This document shows positions 8,629 through 17,095 of a DNA stretch of 26,832 nt, one piece after another. The notes beneath the pieces were generated by a model that saw nothing but the letters and a program-made list of their open reading frames with translations, searched no databases and was not told the DNA's origin. The translations under genes and the position numbers were made by a program. Within the stretch, counting starts at the first letter, position 1. Every line of letters begins with the position of its first letter. The stretch lies in the NCBI GenBank assembly GCA_964504985.1, contig CAZDFU010000015.1:1-26832 (forward strand), given 5' to 3'. The DNA is from CAZDFU01 sp964504985 (lineage in GTDB: Bacteria; Patescibacteriota; Microgenomatia; Daviesbacterales; UBA10151).

Positions 8629-9546
8629 TTATGTTTTTCTTAATTTTTTAAAGCTATAATCCAAAAGCTCCCTTGCCTCATCTCTTCTATACCCTGAGTT
8701 GAGTAAAACCCCAATTACCTCATTGTTATCTTTTCTGGCCAAAGTAATTAAAGTATATCCTGCCTCAGTAGTATAACCTGTTTTAAACCCTGCCACTCCT
8801 TCGTATGTGGTTAATAAATTAATACCTGAATACATCTCATAATCCTGGTGAGTTTCAGTTGTAGGTAAAAGAATATGTGCAGTCCTGGAAATTTCTACCA
8901 CCTCAGGATAATTTCTGATTAAATACCTGGTTAAAATTGCCAGGTCATAAGCTGTTGAATATGAGTTATTTATATCCTCATCTAAACCAGTTGGGTTGGC
9001 GAAATGAGTATCTTTCATCCCTAATTGTTTAGCCTTATTATTCATGAGCTCCAAAAACTCCTCCCTGTTACCTGTTGTCCCTTCTGCTAAAACTTCTGCA
9101 GCATCATTGGCTGAAACTAAGAAAATTCCATATAAAAGTTCTTTTAAAGTTAATTTTTCCCCTGAAATTAAAAGCATTTTATCCGGCTCCATTTCTGCAG
9201 CCCGCTGACTTACAATATACTGGTCATCCAAACCCTTGTGTTCTAAAGTAATTAAGACAGTCATAACCTTGACTAAAGAAGCAATTGGTAATCTTTGAGT
9301 TGGATTTTTAGCATAAAGAGAAGCGCCTGTTTTACTATTAATAAAAAGTCCTGCATCAGCAGTGATACTAAGAACGCTATTTTCATCAGCGCTTGCCAGA
9401 GAAGGAAACCAAAGATTTGTGCCCAAAACTTTTTCCTGGGCAAGAATGGGGGAAAATAATTCTGTTTTTGCCTGTTTCTCGTTTAAACTAATCACTACCA
9501 TCAGCAATGTGATAATTATTAAAGTAAGGAAAGTAAGAATTTTCAT
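8629..9546 (-). CDS. dacA: D-alanyl-D-alanine carboxypeptidase (peptidase S11, penicillin-binding protein 5 type)
   Basis: Trims the terminal D-Ala from peptidoglycan stem peptides outside the membrane. 305 residues from the ATG at 9546, chosen over an upstream in-frame ATG (9600) because GGGAGGTGA precedes it at good spacing and the protein then starts directly with a membrane/signal segment (about residues 4-19). The catalytic triad motifs are all present: SxxK in IASLVKVMT (Ser90, Lys93), SxN in LVSANDAAE (Ser145, Asn147) and KTG in GFKTGYT (Lys255). The beta-sandwich C-terminal domain of E. coli PBP5 and its amphipathic anchor are missing, so anchoring would be by the N-terminus. The Shine-Dalgarno lies in a predicted stem. 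It is divergent from an L,D-transpeptidase, forming a wall-remodelling pair. Confidence 0.94.
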   Translation of the reverse strand: MKILTFLTLIIITLLMVVISLNEKQAKTELFSPILAQEKVLGTNLWFPSLASADENSVLSITADAGLFINSKTGASLYAKNPTQRLPIASLVKVMTVLITLEHKGLDDQYIVSQRAAEMEPDKMLLISGEKLTLKELLYGIFLVSANDAAEVLAEGTTGNREEFLELMNNKAKQLGMKDTHFANPTGLDEDINNSYSTAYDLAILTRYLIRNYPEVVEISRTAHILLPTTETHQDYEMYSGINLLTTYEGVAGFKTGYTTEAGYTLITLARKDNNEVIGVLLNSGYRRDEARELLDYSFKKLRKT

Positions 9547-9554
9547 AGTTAATT

Positions 9555-9612
9555 CACCTCCCAGGAATCTCCCTCGGCTACGCTCGGAACAAGAAAGCAC
9601 ACCTGGGAGGTG
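9555..9612 (-). promoter_or_regulatory. dacA leader inverted repeat that would mask the ribosome binding site
   Basis: CACCTCCCAGG (9555-9565) and CCTGGGAGGTG (9602-9612) are perfect 11-base complements 36 bases apart. In the dacA transcript the second arm of the stem is the Shine-Dalgarno GGGAGGTG itself. A second imperfect copy of the upstream arm lies at 9633-9649 (GAACATCTCCTGGGTAG, against GAACACCTCCCAGGTGT at 9600-9616, 12 of 17 identical). This could be an RNA switch or a pair of operators; the sequence alone does not decide. Confidence 0.45.
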
Positions 9613-9749
9613 TTCTGTAAGTAGGCAAAATCTACCCAGGAGATGTTCAGTATTTTCATTAGAAAATTTATATTAACTGAAACTGCCTATTGACGTCCAG
9701 AGACCAGCTGCCTCACAATGATAATAGTGCTAAGACGGAGCACAATTTT

Positions 9750-10472
9750 ATGCTGCACCGTCTACTGCCATTAATAATTATTACCGCTCTTCTTTCCTTC
9801 GTAATATTTAACTTCCAATCTGTCAGAAGAGAGATTGTTTATAAACTAAATATCTCCGGAGACACAACTACTTCATGCTGCAGCGAAGATCAAATCTTAA
9901 AGTCTGACGGCAGCTTTGATGAACAAGCTGCCACTGCCATCTTTAACAGCCAGGTTATAGATTATCCAAAAACATCTCTTGCTTATGCTTACAAACAGGC
10001 CTTAGATCAAAACTCTGATGCCAGCCAAGCAGTCCTGGGTACAACCAATGAAGCAGGTGAGGAAAAATGGATTGAAGTTTCTCTGAATGAACAAAAATTA
10101 AGAGCCTGGGAAGGCAATAAGCTGGTAATAGAATTTCCCATATCTTCAGGAAAGTGGGCCCCCACACCAACCGGAACATTCAGTATCTGGTATAAAACCA
10201 GAAACCAGGCTATGTCAGGAGGTTCAAAAGCCTTAGGAACCTATTATTATCTTCCTAATGTTCCTCATAATATGTTCTTTTATAAAGCATATGCTATTCA
10301 TGGAGCTTATTGGCATAACAATTTTGGCCAGCCTATGAGCCATGGCTGTGTTAATTCACCCTTATCTTCTGTTGCCCAACTATTTGAATGGACAGGGCCT
10401 GTTTTACCACCAGGCGTAAATACACTGAGGGCCAGTGCTGACAACCCAGGCACCAGAGTGTATATCCATTAG
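9750..10472 (+). CDS. Membrane-anchored L,D-transpeptidase (YkuD domain)
   Basis: Forms 3-3 cross-links in peptidoglycan or attaches proteins to it, acting outside the membrane. 240 residues from the ATG at 9750, preferred over an upstream in-frame TTG (9690) because CGGAG sits 9 bases before it and the protein then begins with its membrane anchor (about residues 4-21). A variable linker with a CC pair (residues 43-44) follows. The YkuD domain runs from about residue 105 (EKWIEVSLNEQKLRAWEG) to about 225, with PTGTFSIWYK, IHGAYWHNN (His184) and the catalytic SHGCVNSP (His198, Cys200). The 203-base gap to dacA must hold both promoters. Substrate preference cannot be read from sequence. Confidence 0.93.
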   Translation: MLHRLLPLIIITALLSFVIFNFQSVRREIVYKLNISGDTTTSCCSEDQILKSDGSFDEQAATAIFNSQVIDYPKTSLAYAYKQALDQNSDASQAVLGTTNEAGEEKWIEVSLNEQKLRAWEGNKLVIEFPISSGKWAPTPTGTFSIWYKTRNQAMSGGSKALGTYYYLPNVPHNMFFYKAYAIHGAYWHNNFGQPMSHGCVNSPLSSVAQLFEWTGPVLPPGVNTLRASADNPGTRVYIH

Positions 10473-10522
10473 CAGCTTTTGTATAATGTCCTTAAAACCA
10501 ACCCCTAATCATAAGCCCGAAC

Positions 10523-13039
10523 ATGGAAAAAGCATACCAAAAAAGCATTGAACAAACTGCAGTTAATTTAAATTCAGATCTTAAAAACGGCTTATCTTCT
10601 AATGAAGCTCAAAACAGATTACAAAAATTTGGGCAAAATGTTTTAAAAGAGTCAAAAGGTAAAAATCCGCTTCTTATTTTATTTTCCCAGTTTAAAAGTT
10701 TCTTAATCCTAATTCTTCTGGCAGCTGCCTTTGCAACATATTTTTTTGGAGAAACTGTTGATGCAATCATGATTATTGCCATAGTAGTTTTAAACACTGC
10801 TATTGGCTTTATTCAGGAATACAGGGTAGAAAAAGCCATCCAGCATCTTAAAAAACTGGTCACTTCAAAAATTAAAGTCATAAGAGACGGGGAATTATTG
10901 GAAATACTTTCTTCTCAACTTGTTCCCGGAGACCTTGTTAGAATTGAAGAGGGACAAAAAGTTGCAGCAGATATCAGAATTATCCAAAGTTATAGCCTAC
11001 AAACTGTTGAAGCCTCATTAACCGGGGAATCAACCCCAATTGCCAAAACTAAGGATACCTTAACTAAAGAGCTGGCAATTGCAGACCGGAAAAATATGCT
11101 TTTTTCAGGCACTTTCATATCAAACGGAGAAGGGATGGGAATTGTAGTTACAACCGGTATGGAAACAGAGCTGGGCAAGATTGCCAAATTAGTCAATGCC
11201 CAACAGGATACTTCCACCCCTATGCAAAAAAAGCTAAATAATCTTGGGAAATTGACCGGAAAAACAGTCCTGGTAGTTGCAGTTATTATTGCTTTAGAAG
11301 AAATGGTGTTTGGGCATCAATATCTTCAGGCAATTCTTTCTGCAGTAGCTTTGGCTGTGGCTGCTATTCCAGAAGGGCTGCCTGCAGTCATCACCATTTC
11401 TTTGGCACTTGGGGCAAGAAGACTGCTTAAACAAAATGCCTTAATAAGAAATTTGTCAGCTGCAGAGACTTTGGGATCCACAGATATTATTTGCTCTGAT
11501 AAAACCGGCACGTTAACAGAAGGGATAATGGTGGTTAGAAGAATCCACGGTAAAGAGTTAGAGGTTCTTAAAGCTGCTGTTTTAGCAAACAACGCCAGGG
11601 CAAGCGGGGGAAAAATCATCGGTGATCCAACAGAAACAGCTTTAATTGCAGCTGCTCAGGAAAAAGGCATCAATCAACATGAACTGATTAAAGAATATAC
11701 CCGCATATATGAAGTGCCTTTTTCTTCTATCCGCAAGATAATGACAACTGTTAATCAACATAATAAAGGATATTATGTTACCGCCAAAGGTGCAACAGAG
11801 GTAATTCTAAGAAAATGCTCAAACCTTAATGAGAACCAAAAAAGAGAAATCTTAAAAATTAATGACCAAATGGCAAAATCAGCCTTAAGAGTCTTAGCAA
11901 TTGCCAGTAAACACCTGGTGCGTGCGGAGTGGAACAGCCAACAGGATTTGGAATCTAACCTAGACTTTTTAGGACTTGTGGGTATGATTGATCCCCCAAG
12001 AAAAGAGGTTAAGGAATCAATTAAGTTATGCCAGCAGGCAGGGATAAAGGTAATTATGATAACAGGTGACCATATATTAACAGCCCAGGCTGTAGGCAAA
12101 GAAATCGGTCTGACAGGCCGTGCTATCACTGGTGTTGATTTAGATAAGTTATCCAACGCTGATTTCCAGACTCAGGTTGAGGAAATCTCAATTTATGCCC
12201 GTGTTAACCCTGAACATAAAATAAAGATAATTAAGGCACTGAAAGACCATGGACATCAAGTAGCCATGACAGGGGACGGAGTTAATGATGCCCCGGCTTT
12301 AAAAGCAGCAGATATTGGAGTGGCAATGGGTATAACCGGAACAGATGTAGCCAAAGATCAGTCAGACATGATTTTACTTGATGACCATTTTAAAACCATA
12401 GTGCAGGCTGTTAAAGAAGGAAGGGGAATTTATGAAAATATCAGAAAATTTGTTAATTACCTGCTTTCTTCTAATATGATGGAGGTTGCTGTAATTTTTA
12501 TTGCTATACTTTTAGACTGGCCTTTACCGCTTTTACCAATTCATTTACTTTGGATTAATCTGGTTACTGATGGTTTACCTGCTGTTGCTTTGGGGGTAGA
12601 CCCTCCCCGCCATGATATTATGAAATCACCGCCAGCCAACTTCCGGGAAGAGATTATCAATGCCAAGTTCTTTAGAACCTTAATTATAATAAGCTCTCTC
12701 TTAACTGTGGCCATCCTGGGAATTTTCGGTTTTGCCAAAGAAAATTTAGTTCATGCCCAAACTATGGTATTTACTGCTATAGTGCTTTACGAATTAATCA
12801 GGATTATTGTTATCCGCTCAGAATACAAGCTGCCTTTATTCTCTAATCCTTTTTTAGCCCTGGCAGTAGTAATTTCTTTAGGATTGCAGCTTCTGGTTTT
12901 ATATGCGCCAATCACCATTGGAGCCAATTCCCTGCAAACTTTATTTAGGGTTGAGGCCCTAACTATAATGGACTGGCTAGTATTGCTTTTTGTTGGAACT
13001 GTGCTTTTGTTTATAATGAAGGGGATAAAATTTTTGTAA
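10523..13039 (+). CDS. P2-type Ca2+-transporting ATPase (SERCA/PMCA-like)
   Basis: Pumps Ca2+ out of the cytoplasm using ATP. 838 residues: N-terminal cation ATPase segment, actuator motif LTGES (168-171), TM4 PEGLP (283-287), phosphorylation site SDKTGTLTEG (Asp326), KGA nucleotide-binding motif, MTGDHILTA and MTGDGVNDAPALKAADIG. Ion-site residues match SERCA site II: AIPEGLPA in TM4, SSNMMEV (Asn, Glu) in TM5 and LLWINLVTDGLPA (Asn, Asp) in TM6, so Ca2+ is favoured over Na+/K+ or H+. The nucleotide domain is short, as in many bacterial members. No Shine-Dalgarno precedes the ATG; a TATAAT lies at 10482-10487. It is convergent with the MgtE-like operon. Confidence 0.94.
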   Translation: MEKAYQKSIEQTAVNLNSDLKNGLSSNEAQNRLQKFGQNVLKESKGKNPLLILFSQFKSFLILILLAAAFATYFFGETVDAIMIIAIVVLNTAIGFIQEYRVEKAIQHLKKLVTSKIKVIRDGELLEILSSQLVPGDLVRIEEGQKVAADIRIIQSYSLQTVEASLTGESTPIAKTKDTLTKELAIADRKNMLFSGTFISNGEGMGIVVTTGMETELGKIAKLVNAQQDTSTPMQKKLNNLGKLTGKTVLVVAVIIALEEMVFGHQYLQAILSAVALAVAAIPEGLPAVITISLALGARRLLKQNALIRNLSAAETLGSTDIICSDKTGTLTEGIMVVRRIHGKELEVLKAAVLANNARASGGKIIGDPTETALIAAAQEKGINQHELIKEYTRIYEVPFSSIRKIMTTVNQHNKGYYVTAKGATEVILRKCSNLNENQKREILKINDQMAKSALRVLAIASKHLVRAEWNSQQDLESNLDFLGLVGMIDPPRKEVKESIKLCQQAGIKVIMITGDHILTAQAVGKEIGLTGRAITGVDLDKLSNADFQTQVEEISIYARVNPEHKIKIIKALKDHGHQVAMTGDGVNDAPALKAADIGVAMGITGTDVAKDQSDMILLDDHFKTIVQAVKEGRGIYENIRKFVNYLLSSNMMEVAVIFIAILLDWPLPLLPIHLLWINLVTDGLPAVALGVDPPRHDIMKSPPANFREEIINAKFFRTLIIISSLLTVAILGIFGFAKENLVHAQTMVFTAIVLYELIRIIVIRSEYKLPLFSNPFLALAVVISLGLQLLVLYAPITIGANSLQTLFRVEALTIMDWLVLLFVGTVLLFIMKGIKFL

Positions 13040-13095
13040 TGATTTCTGCCAATACTCATATCCAAATTGAACTGGAAACCCCGGGAACTTAGTAA

Positions 13096-13656
13096 TTAAA
13101 TAATAATACTGGCAACTGCAAAATAAATAGTTAAACTAACTACATCCTGCACAGCTGTAGTAAATGGCCCACTGCCTACTGCTGGATCTTGTTTAAACGA
13201 TTTCAGTATAATCGGTGTTATACAAGCTAAGCCTGTTGCCACAGTCATGGATAAAAACAATGACAATCCAACTACCAATCCAATTTGTGGAGAGCCGGAT
13301 AAAATAGTGGCGAAAACAGCTGATATAAGACCAAGAATACACCCTAAGGTTGCTCCAACTATTACTTCCCTTACCACGTACTTATTAATATTAAACTGTA
13401 AATCTGTTAGTGCCCTTATAAAAACTGTCTCTGTTTGGGTACCGATAGCATCAGACATATAAGCAATAACCGGGATAAAGAAAGCTAAAGCTATATTCTC
13501 CCGAAGCGACAATTCAAATCTTGAGACAACCACACTAGCAAACAATCCTCCGACTAAACCAATAACCAGCCATGGTAAACGTATTTTAATAAGATCCCAG
13601 AACCTGGCACTCACCAACTCAGCTTTCATCAAGCTGTCATGATGAACAAGTTTCAT
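13096..13656 (-). CDS. MgtE/SLC41-type divalent cation channel, transmembrane domain only
   Basis: 186 residues from the ATG at 13656, which has AGGA 8 bases upstream; a further upstream ATG (13701) would overlap the preceding gene. Matches the MgtE membrane domain: RLPWLVIGLVGGLFAS, FFIPVIAYMSDAIGTQTETVFIRAL and a closing QDPAVGSGPFTTAVQD whose Asp residues (157, 171) line the Mg2+ pathway in MgtE. The cytosolic N-domain and CBS pair that gate classical MgtE are absent, so gating must differ or come from a partner. It follows another membrane protein gene by 19 bases and probably forms a unit with it. Likely Mg2+ (or Co2+/Mn2+) uptake. Confidence 0.85.
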   Translation of the reverse strand: MKLVHHDSLMKAELVSARFWDLIKIRLPWLVIGLVGGLFASVVVSRFELSLRENIALAFFIPVIAYMSDAIGTQTETVFIRALTDLQFNINKYVVREVIVGATLGCILGLISAVFATILSGSPQIGLVVGLSLFLSMTVATGLACITPIILKSFKQDPAVGSGPFTTAVQDVVSLTIYFAVASIII

Positions 13657-13675
13657 AATTATCTTCCTATGATGA

Positions 13676-14233
13676 TCATAGCACTTTTGCAACTGAGGCA
13701 ATCATCAAAATTCCAATAGCATTTGATAAATAAGAAATAAAGATAAACCTAGCCTCAGACATTTTAGAAATTCCCAAAAGAGAAACCCCCAGTTCATCTG
13801 GCAGAGGTGAGGCAATAATAGCTGCTCCAATAATAGGCAGCGTCCAGGCAATGTATTTTGAATGAAGCACCTCTTTAATGTAAAAGGTTCCTTGTTTACC
13901 AAACAACATAGCCAATTCTTGTTTAAGATGAGATCTGACTAACTTAAACACCAAATAATCACCCATCACTGCTCCTACCCCGCCAATCAAACCTAAAGCT
14001 ATGGGATTAATATTTTCTGCCATAATAGCAATCACCACCACAGATATTGCTGCTGTAAAAGAGGAAACAAAAAGCGATCCAGCCAAAAGCGCCCCTATAT
14101 ATTCTAAAGAGCCTAAATGCAAAAGCCATTGTTTAAATACCTGACTCTGACCCAAAATAATGGCCATTAATATGCTAATTACTATTGCTGTTAAGTATGG
14201 GTATTTCCATTTTTTCCAAAAATTAGGAACCAT
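13676..14233 (-). CDS. Multi-pass membrane protein, possibly VTT/DedA-like, unknown function
   Basis: 185 residues from the ATG at 14233; in-frame codons upstream of it would run into the divergent oxidase gene. Four or five hydrophobic segments (about 13-28, 45-71, 77-93, 130-145, 163-182). Distinctive motifs are SLFVSSFTAAIS, GGVGAVMGDYLVF and a Pro/Asp re-entrant-like ASPLPDELGVSLLG. The small-residue, charged-loop pattern recalls the SNARE-associated/DedA (VTT) fold, but I cannot confirm it. Its operon with the MgtE-like gene suggests a role in cation or membrane homeostasis. Confidence 0.7.
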   Translation of the reverse strand: MVPNFWKKWKYPYLTAIVISILMAIILGQSQVFKQWLLHLGSLEYIGALLAGSLFVSSFTAAISVVVIAIMAENINPIALGLIGGVGAVMGDYLVFKLVRSHLKQELAMLFGKQGTFYIKEVLHSKYIAWTLPIIGAAIIASPLPDELGVSLLGISKMSEARFIFISYLSNAIGILMIASVAKVL

Positions 14234-14240
14234 ATTATTT

Positions 14241-14262
14241 TTATGGTACCATAAATTTATGG
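14241..14262. promoter_or_regulatory. Two overlapping 14-bp palindromes between divergent starts
   Basis: TTATGGTACCATAA (14241-14254) and CCATAAATTTATGG (14249-14262) are each perfect palindromes and share six bases. They fill most of the 25-base gap between the divergent starts at 14233 and 14259, and the second includes the oxidase ATG. They look like an operator controlling both genes. The ATGGTACCAT core also offers a weak TACCAT -10 in both directions. Confidence 0.4.
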
Positions 14263-15881
14263 CCTTAAAAGATGATCTTAAGGAAATCATCAAGGGAGAA
14301 ATCCTGGATGATGAAGAAAGTTTAACAAAATATTCAAAAGATGCTTCAATTTTTATCATTAAACCTCAACTAATAGTTATTCCCAAAGACACAGAAGATA
14401 TTAAAAACATAGTCCTATTTGCCGGTAAAAATAATATTTCAATCACTCCCCGTTCCGGCGGAACAGATATGACAGGAGCAGCAATAGGCGGGGGGATTAT
14501 TTTGGATATGACAAAATATTTTAATAAAGTAATTAAAGTTTCCCCAGATTCAACAATTGTCCAACCAGGCATGCTTTATAAAGAATTTGAAGCAGAAACT
14601 TTAAAACAAAATTTGCTTTTGCCAACCTATCCTGCTTCCAGGGAAACCTGCACCATCGGGGGGATGGTAGCAAATAATGCGGGAGGTGAGCTGGAATTAA
14701 CTTATGGGCCAATAGATAAGTATTTAAAAAGTCTTAAGGTCATACTTTCTGATGGTAATGAATATATTTTTAAACCATTAAATAAATCAGAATTGAACAA
14801 AAAAATTTCTCAAAAGGATTTTGAGGGACAAATTTACTCAAAGACCAATCAATTAATAAAAAATAGCGAAGAATTGATTAAAAAAGCCATGCCTAAGACA
14901 TCAAAAAACTCCACAGGCTACAGTCTTTGGGAAGTTTTATCTGACAAGGAAGAGTTTGATTTAAGTAAACTGATTATAGGTTCTCAGGGGACTCTGGGGA
15001 TCATTACTGAAGTAGAATTTGAACTTATTAAACCAAAAATTCATCAGGTACTGCTTGTCATCTCTTTGCCTGACCTTTCAGAACTTGACCGGGTTATTAA
15101 AAAAACCCTGGAATATAAACCAGAGGCATTTGAATGTTATGATGATGAGACTTTAAAATTAGCCCTGGATCATGCCTGGGATATTACTTCATATTTTAAA
15201 CATTCAAACCGGTTGTCAGCCTTTATTAATTTAACCATGGATAAATTAGGCAGCAAATTACCTAAGCTGATAATGCTGGCAAACTTTACCTCTGATTCAA
15301 AAGAGGAAGCGTTAAAGCAAGCAGAAGCTGCAAAAAAGGCTTTACAAGAATTTAAGCTAAAAGCTAAAATAAAAAAATCAACCTCCAGCCAGGAAAAATA
15401 TTGGCTAATAAGACATAAGAGCTTTGGACTTTTAATGAAGTATTCAAAAAACGGCAAGGCCTCCTCATTTATCGACGATATCATTGTAAATCCCCAGTAT
15501 TTACCGGAGTTTTTACCAAAGTTATATGAAATAATTACTCCATACAAGGACAAAATGGTATATACCATGGCAGGCCACATTGGTGATGGTAATTTCCATA
15601 TTATCCCCTTAATGGATTTATCAAAGGAAGACGTAAGAGCAATTATTCCAAAGCTGATGGATAAAGTTTTTGATTTAGTATTTGAATACCATGGATCTAT
15701 GTCAGCAGAACATAATGACGGTCTAATTAGAGGTCCATACCTGCCAAAGATGTACGGGGATAAAGTATATAAACTATTCAAAGAAGTCAAACAAATTTTT
15801 GATCCAAAAAATATCTTTAATCCTCACAAAAAAGCTGATGCTACTTTTGAGTATTCAACAGACCATATTGTAAAAGATTAA
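14259..15881 (+). CDS. FAD-linked oxidase/dehydrogenase, GlcD / D-lactate dehydrogenase family
   Basis: 540 residues from the ATG at 14259 (MALKDDLKEI); the frame extends upstream but would run into the divergent gene. The N-terminal PCMH-type FAD-binding domain has ITPRSGGTDMTGAAIGGG (about 62-79) and TIGGMVANNAGGELELTYG, then SQGTLGIITEVEFEL. The C-terminal FAD-oxidase domain carries AGHIGDGNFHI and SAEHNDGLIRGPYL, typical of GlcD, D-lactate and related 2-hydroxyacid dehydrogenases. No Fe-S domain is fused and none is encoded nearby, so the electron acceptor is unknown. The substrate (D-lactate, glycolate or other) cannot be set from sequence. It is convergent with pfkB, sharing TTAA at the stops. 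Confidence 0.9.
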   Translation: MALKDDLKEIIKGEILDDEESLTKYSKDASIFIIKPQLIVIPKDTEDIKNIVLFAGKNNISITPRSGGTDMTGAAIGGGIILDMTKYFNKVIKVSPDSTIVQPGMLYKEFEAETLKQNLLLPTYPASRETCTIGGMVANNAGGELELTYGPIDKYLKSLKVILSDGNEYIFKPLNKSELNKKISQKDFEGQIYSKTNQLIKNSEELIKKAMPKTSKNSTGYSLWEVLSDKEEFDLSKLIIGSQGTLGIITEVEFELIKPKIHQVLLVISLPDLSELDRVIKKTLEYKPEAFECYDDETLKLALDHAWDITSYFKHSNRLSAFINLTMDKLGSKLPKLIMLANFTSDSKEEALKQAEAAKKALQEFKLKAKIKKSTSSQEKYWLIRHKSFGLLMKYSKNGKASSFIDDIIVNPQYLPEFLPKLYEIITPYKDKMVYTMAGHIGDGNFHIIPLMDLSKEDVRAIIPKLMDKVFDLVFEYHGSMSAEHNDGLIRGPYLPKMYGDKVYKLFKEVKQIFDPKNIFNPHKKADATFEYSTDHIVKD

Positions 15882-16861
15882 ATTACTTTGGCAACAATTT
15901 TCCCGTTTGCCTTTAATCTTTCCATCATCTGATGATATGTTAAAAGCCCGGCCTGAGGACCAATTTGTTCAACCACTGATGCACCATTTACTGCCCCCCA
16001 TCTCATAGCCTCAGACAGGTCTTTCCCATAATACAAGGCTGCCAAAACCCCTGTTGCAAATGCATCTCCTGCCCCAGTCATCTCTACTAATTTAGCTGGA
16101 AAAATTCCCAGATAAAAATAGCTTTGACCATCAAAGCCATACGAGCCCTCACCCCCGTCTGTTATTACCACCAACCTGGGGCCTAAATCAGCCACAGATT
16201 TAAGCAGTTTCTTAATTGGAATATTATCTTCATCTTTATGCCCTAAAATTCTTTTAGCCTCTTGCGCATTTACAATAAAAACTTCAGTTAAGGATAAAAG
16301 CTGCGGACTTTTTTTAATTCCTGCTTGTATCTGATAAGTCCCAGGATTATATAAAAGCTTTGATCCTGTTCTTTGTAAATACTGGCTTAGCTGGCCAATT
16401 AGATTAGAATGAGTAAATGATGCAGATATGGAGGTAAAATATACCCATTTAGTTCTATCTAGATCTGGCAGATCATATTTCCACGCTTGATGGTACACAA
16501 GAATTGTTCTTTCGCCTTGGAAATTTATCACTGTTGATAAATTAGATTCCATGGCTTGATTAATTTTTATATATCTTGTATTTACTTCCTCTTTTTTTAG
16601 TTTATCTATTATTTGCCCGCCCGAAGCATCAGAACCAACATTTACATAAATTGCAGTTTTTAATTTTAGCCTTGAAGCTCCAACAGCATTATTGGCAGCA
16701 TTACCCGCCACCAGATGTGTCAGTTTATCAACAGCAATCTTATCTCCATAATCCAAACAAAGTTTGCATTCAGTTTTATTTAAATTACACTTTACTTCTG
16801 CATCGTGAATTAAAACAAAATTATCAATAGTGGCGTCCCCAACAGAAATGAGATCGAGCAT
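15878..16861 (-). CDS. PfkB-family (ribokinase-like) carbohydrate/nucleoside kinase
   Basis: 327 residues. ATP-dependent kinase of the ribokinase fold: N-terminal ISVGDATIDNFV, AGNAANNAVGASRL (substrate-binding Gly/Asn motif), and C-terminal signature VEMTGAGDAFATGVLAAL with anion hole GAGD and catalytic Asp266. An insertion at about residues 24-36 carries three cysteines (25, 32, 35) in CNLNKTECKLC, possibly a metal or redox site, not usual in ribokinase. The sugar or nucleoside substrate is unknown. It starts 15 bases after the HMA gene, so it may be the last gene of the copper operon, but a TATAAT (16869-16874) 7 bases before its ATG and the lack of a Shine-Dalgarno suggest its own, perhaps leaderless, promoter. 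Confidence 0.88.
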   Translation of the reverse strand: MLDLISVGDATIDNFVLIHDAEVKCNLNKTECKLCLDYGDKIAVDKLTHLVAGNAANNAVGASRLKLKTAIYVNVGSDASGGQIIDKLKKEEVNTRYIKINQAMESNLSTVINFQGERTILVYHQAWKYDLPDLDRTKWVYFTSISASFTHSNLIGQLSQYLQRTGSKLLYNPGTYQIQAGIKKSPQLLSLTEVFIVNAQEAKRILGHKDEDNIPIKKLLKSVADLGPRLVVITDGGEGSYGFDGQSYFYLGIFPAKLVEMTGAGDAFATGVLAALYYGKDLSEAMRWGAVNGASVVEQIGPQAGLLTYHQMMERLKANGKIVAKVI

Positions 16862-16876
16862 TTTATTTATTATAAA

Positions 16877-17095
16877 TCAAGCATCAACTGATACAGCTAT
16901 ATAACCGGTTTTCTTTATAGCCTGAATAATCAATCCCTCATCAACCTTTGCTTCATCATATTCTACCTCAGATTCTGCTCTGGCATAACTTGTTTGAGCT
17001 TTGCTAACCCCCTCCATATCCTCTAAATCCATATCAATACTTAAGCTGCAACTAACACAATGCATACCTTCAATTTTAAATTTCTTTTTTATCAT
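16877..17095 (-). CDS. HMA-domain copper chaperone (CopZ-like)
   Basis: 72 residues forming one ferredoxin-like heavy-metal-associated domain with the Cu+ motif GMHCVSC (Cys13, Cys16) and the late GYIAV motif. The start at 17095 is chosen because it overlaps the upstream stop as ATGA with GAGGTGAT before it; an upstream in-frame ATG would lie inside the previous gene. Likely delivers cytoplasmic Cu+ to CopA. The body is more acidic (DMDLEDMEG, EVEYDEAKVDE) than the CopA HMA domain, which fits an electrostatic partner. Confidence 0.9.
   Translation of the reverse strand: MIKKKFKIEGMHCVSCSLSIDMDLEDMEGVSKAQTSYARAESEVEYDEAKVDEGLIIQAIKKTGYIAVSVDA

Noticed and set aside
9690..9749. TTG start of the L,D-transpeptidase at 9690
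   Set aside because: It adds a 20-residue polar stretch before the membrane anchor and has no ribosome site, while ATG 9750 has CGGAG at 9 bases.
13040..13095. Terminator between the Ca2+ ATPase and MgtE-like genes
   Set aside because: No stem followed by a T-run was found; CCCCGGG is a short palindrome only.
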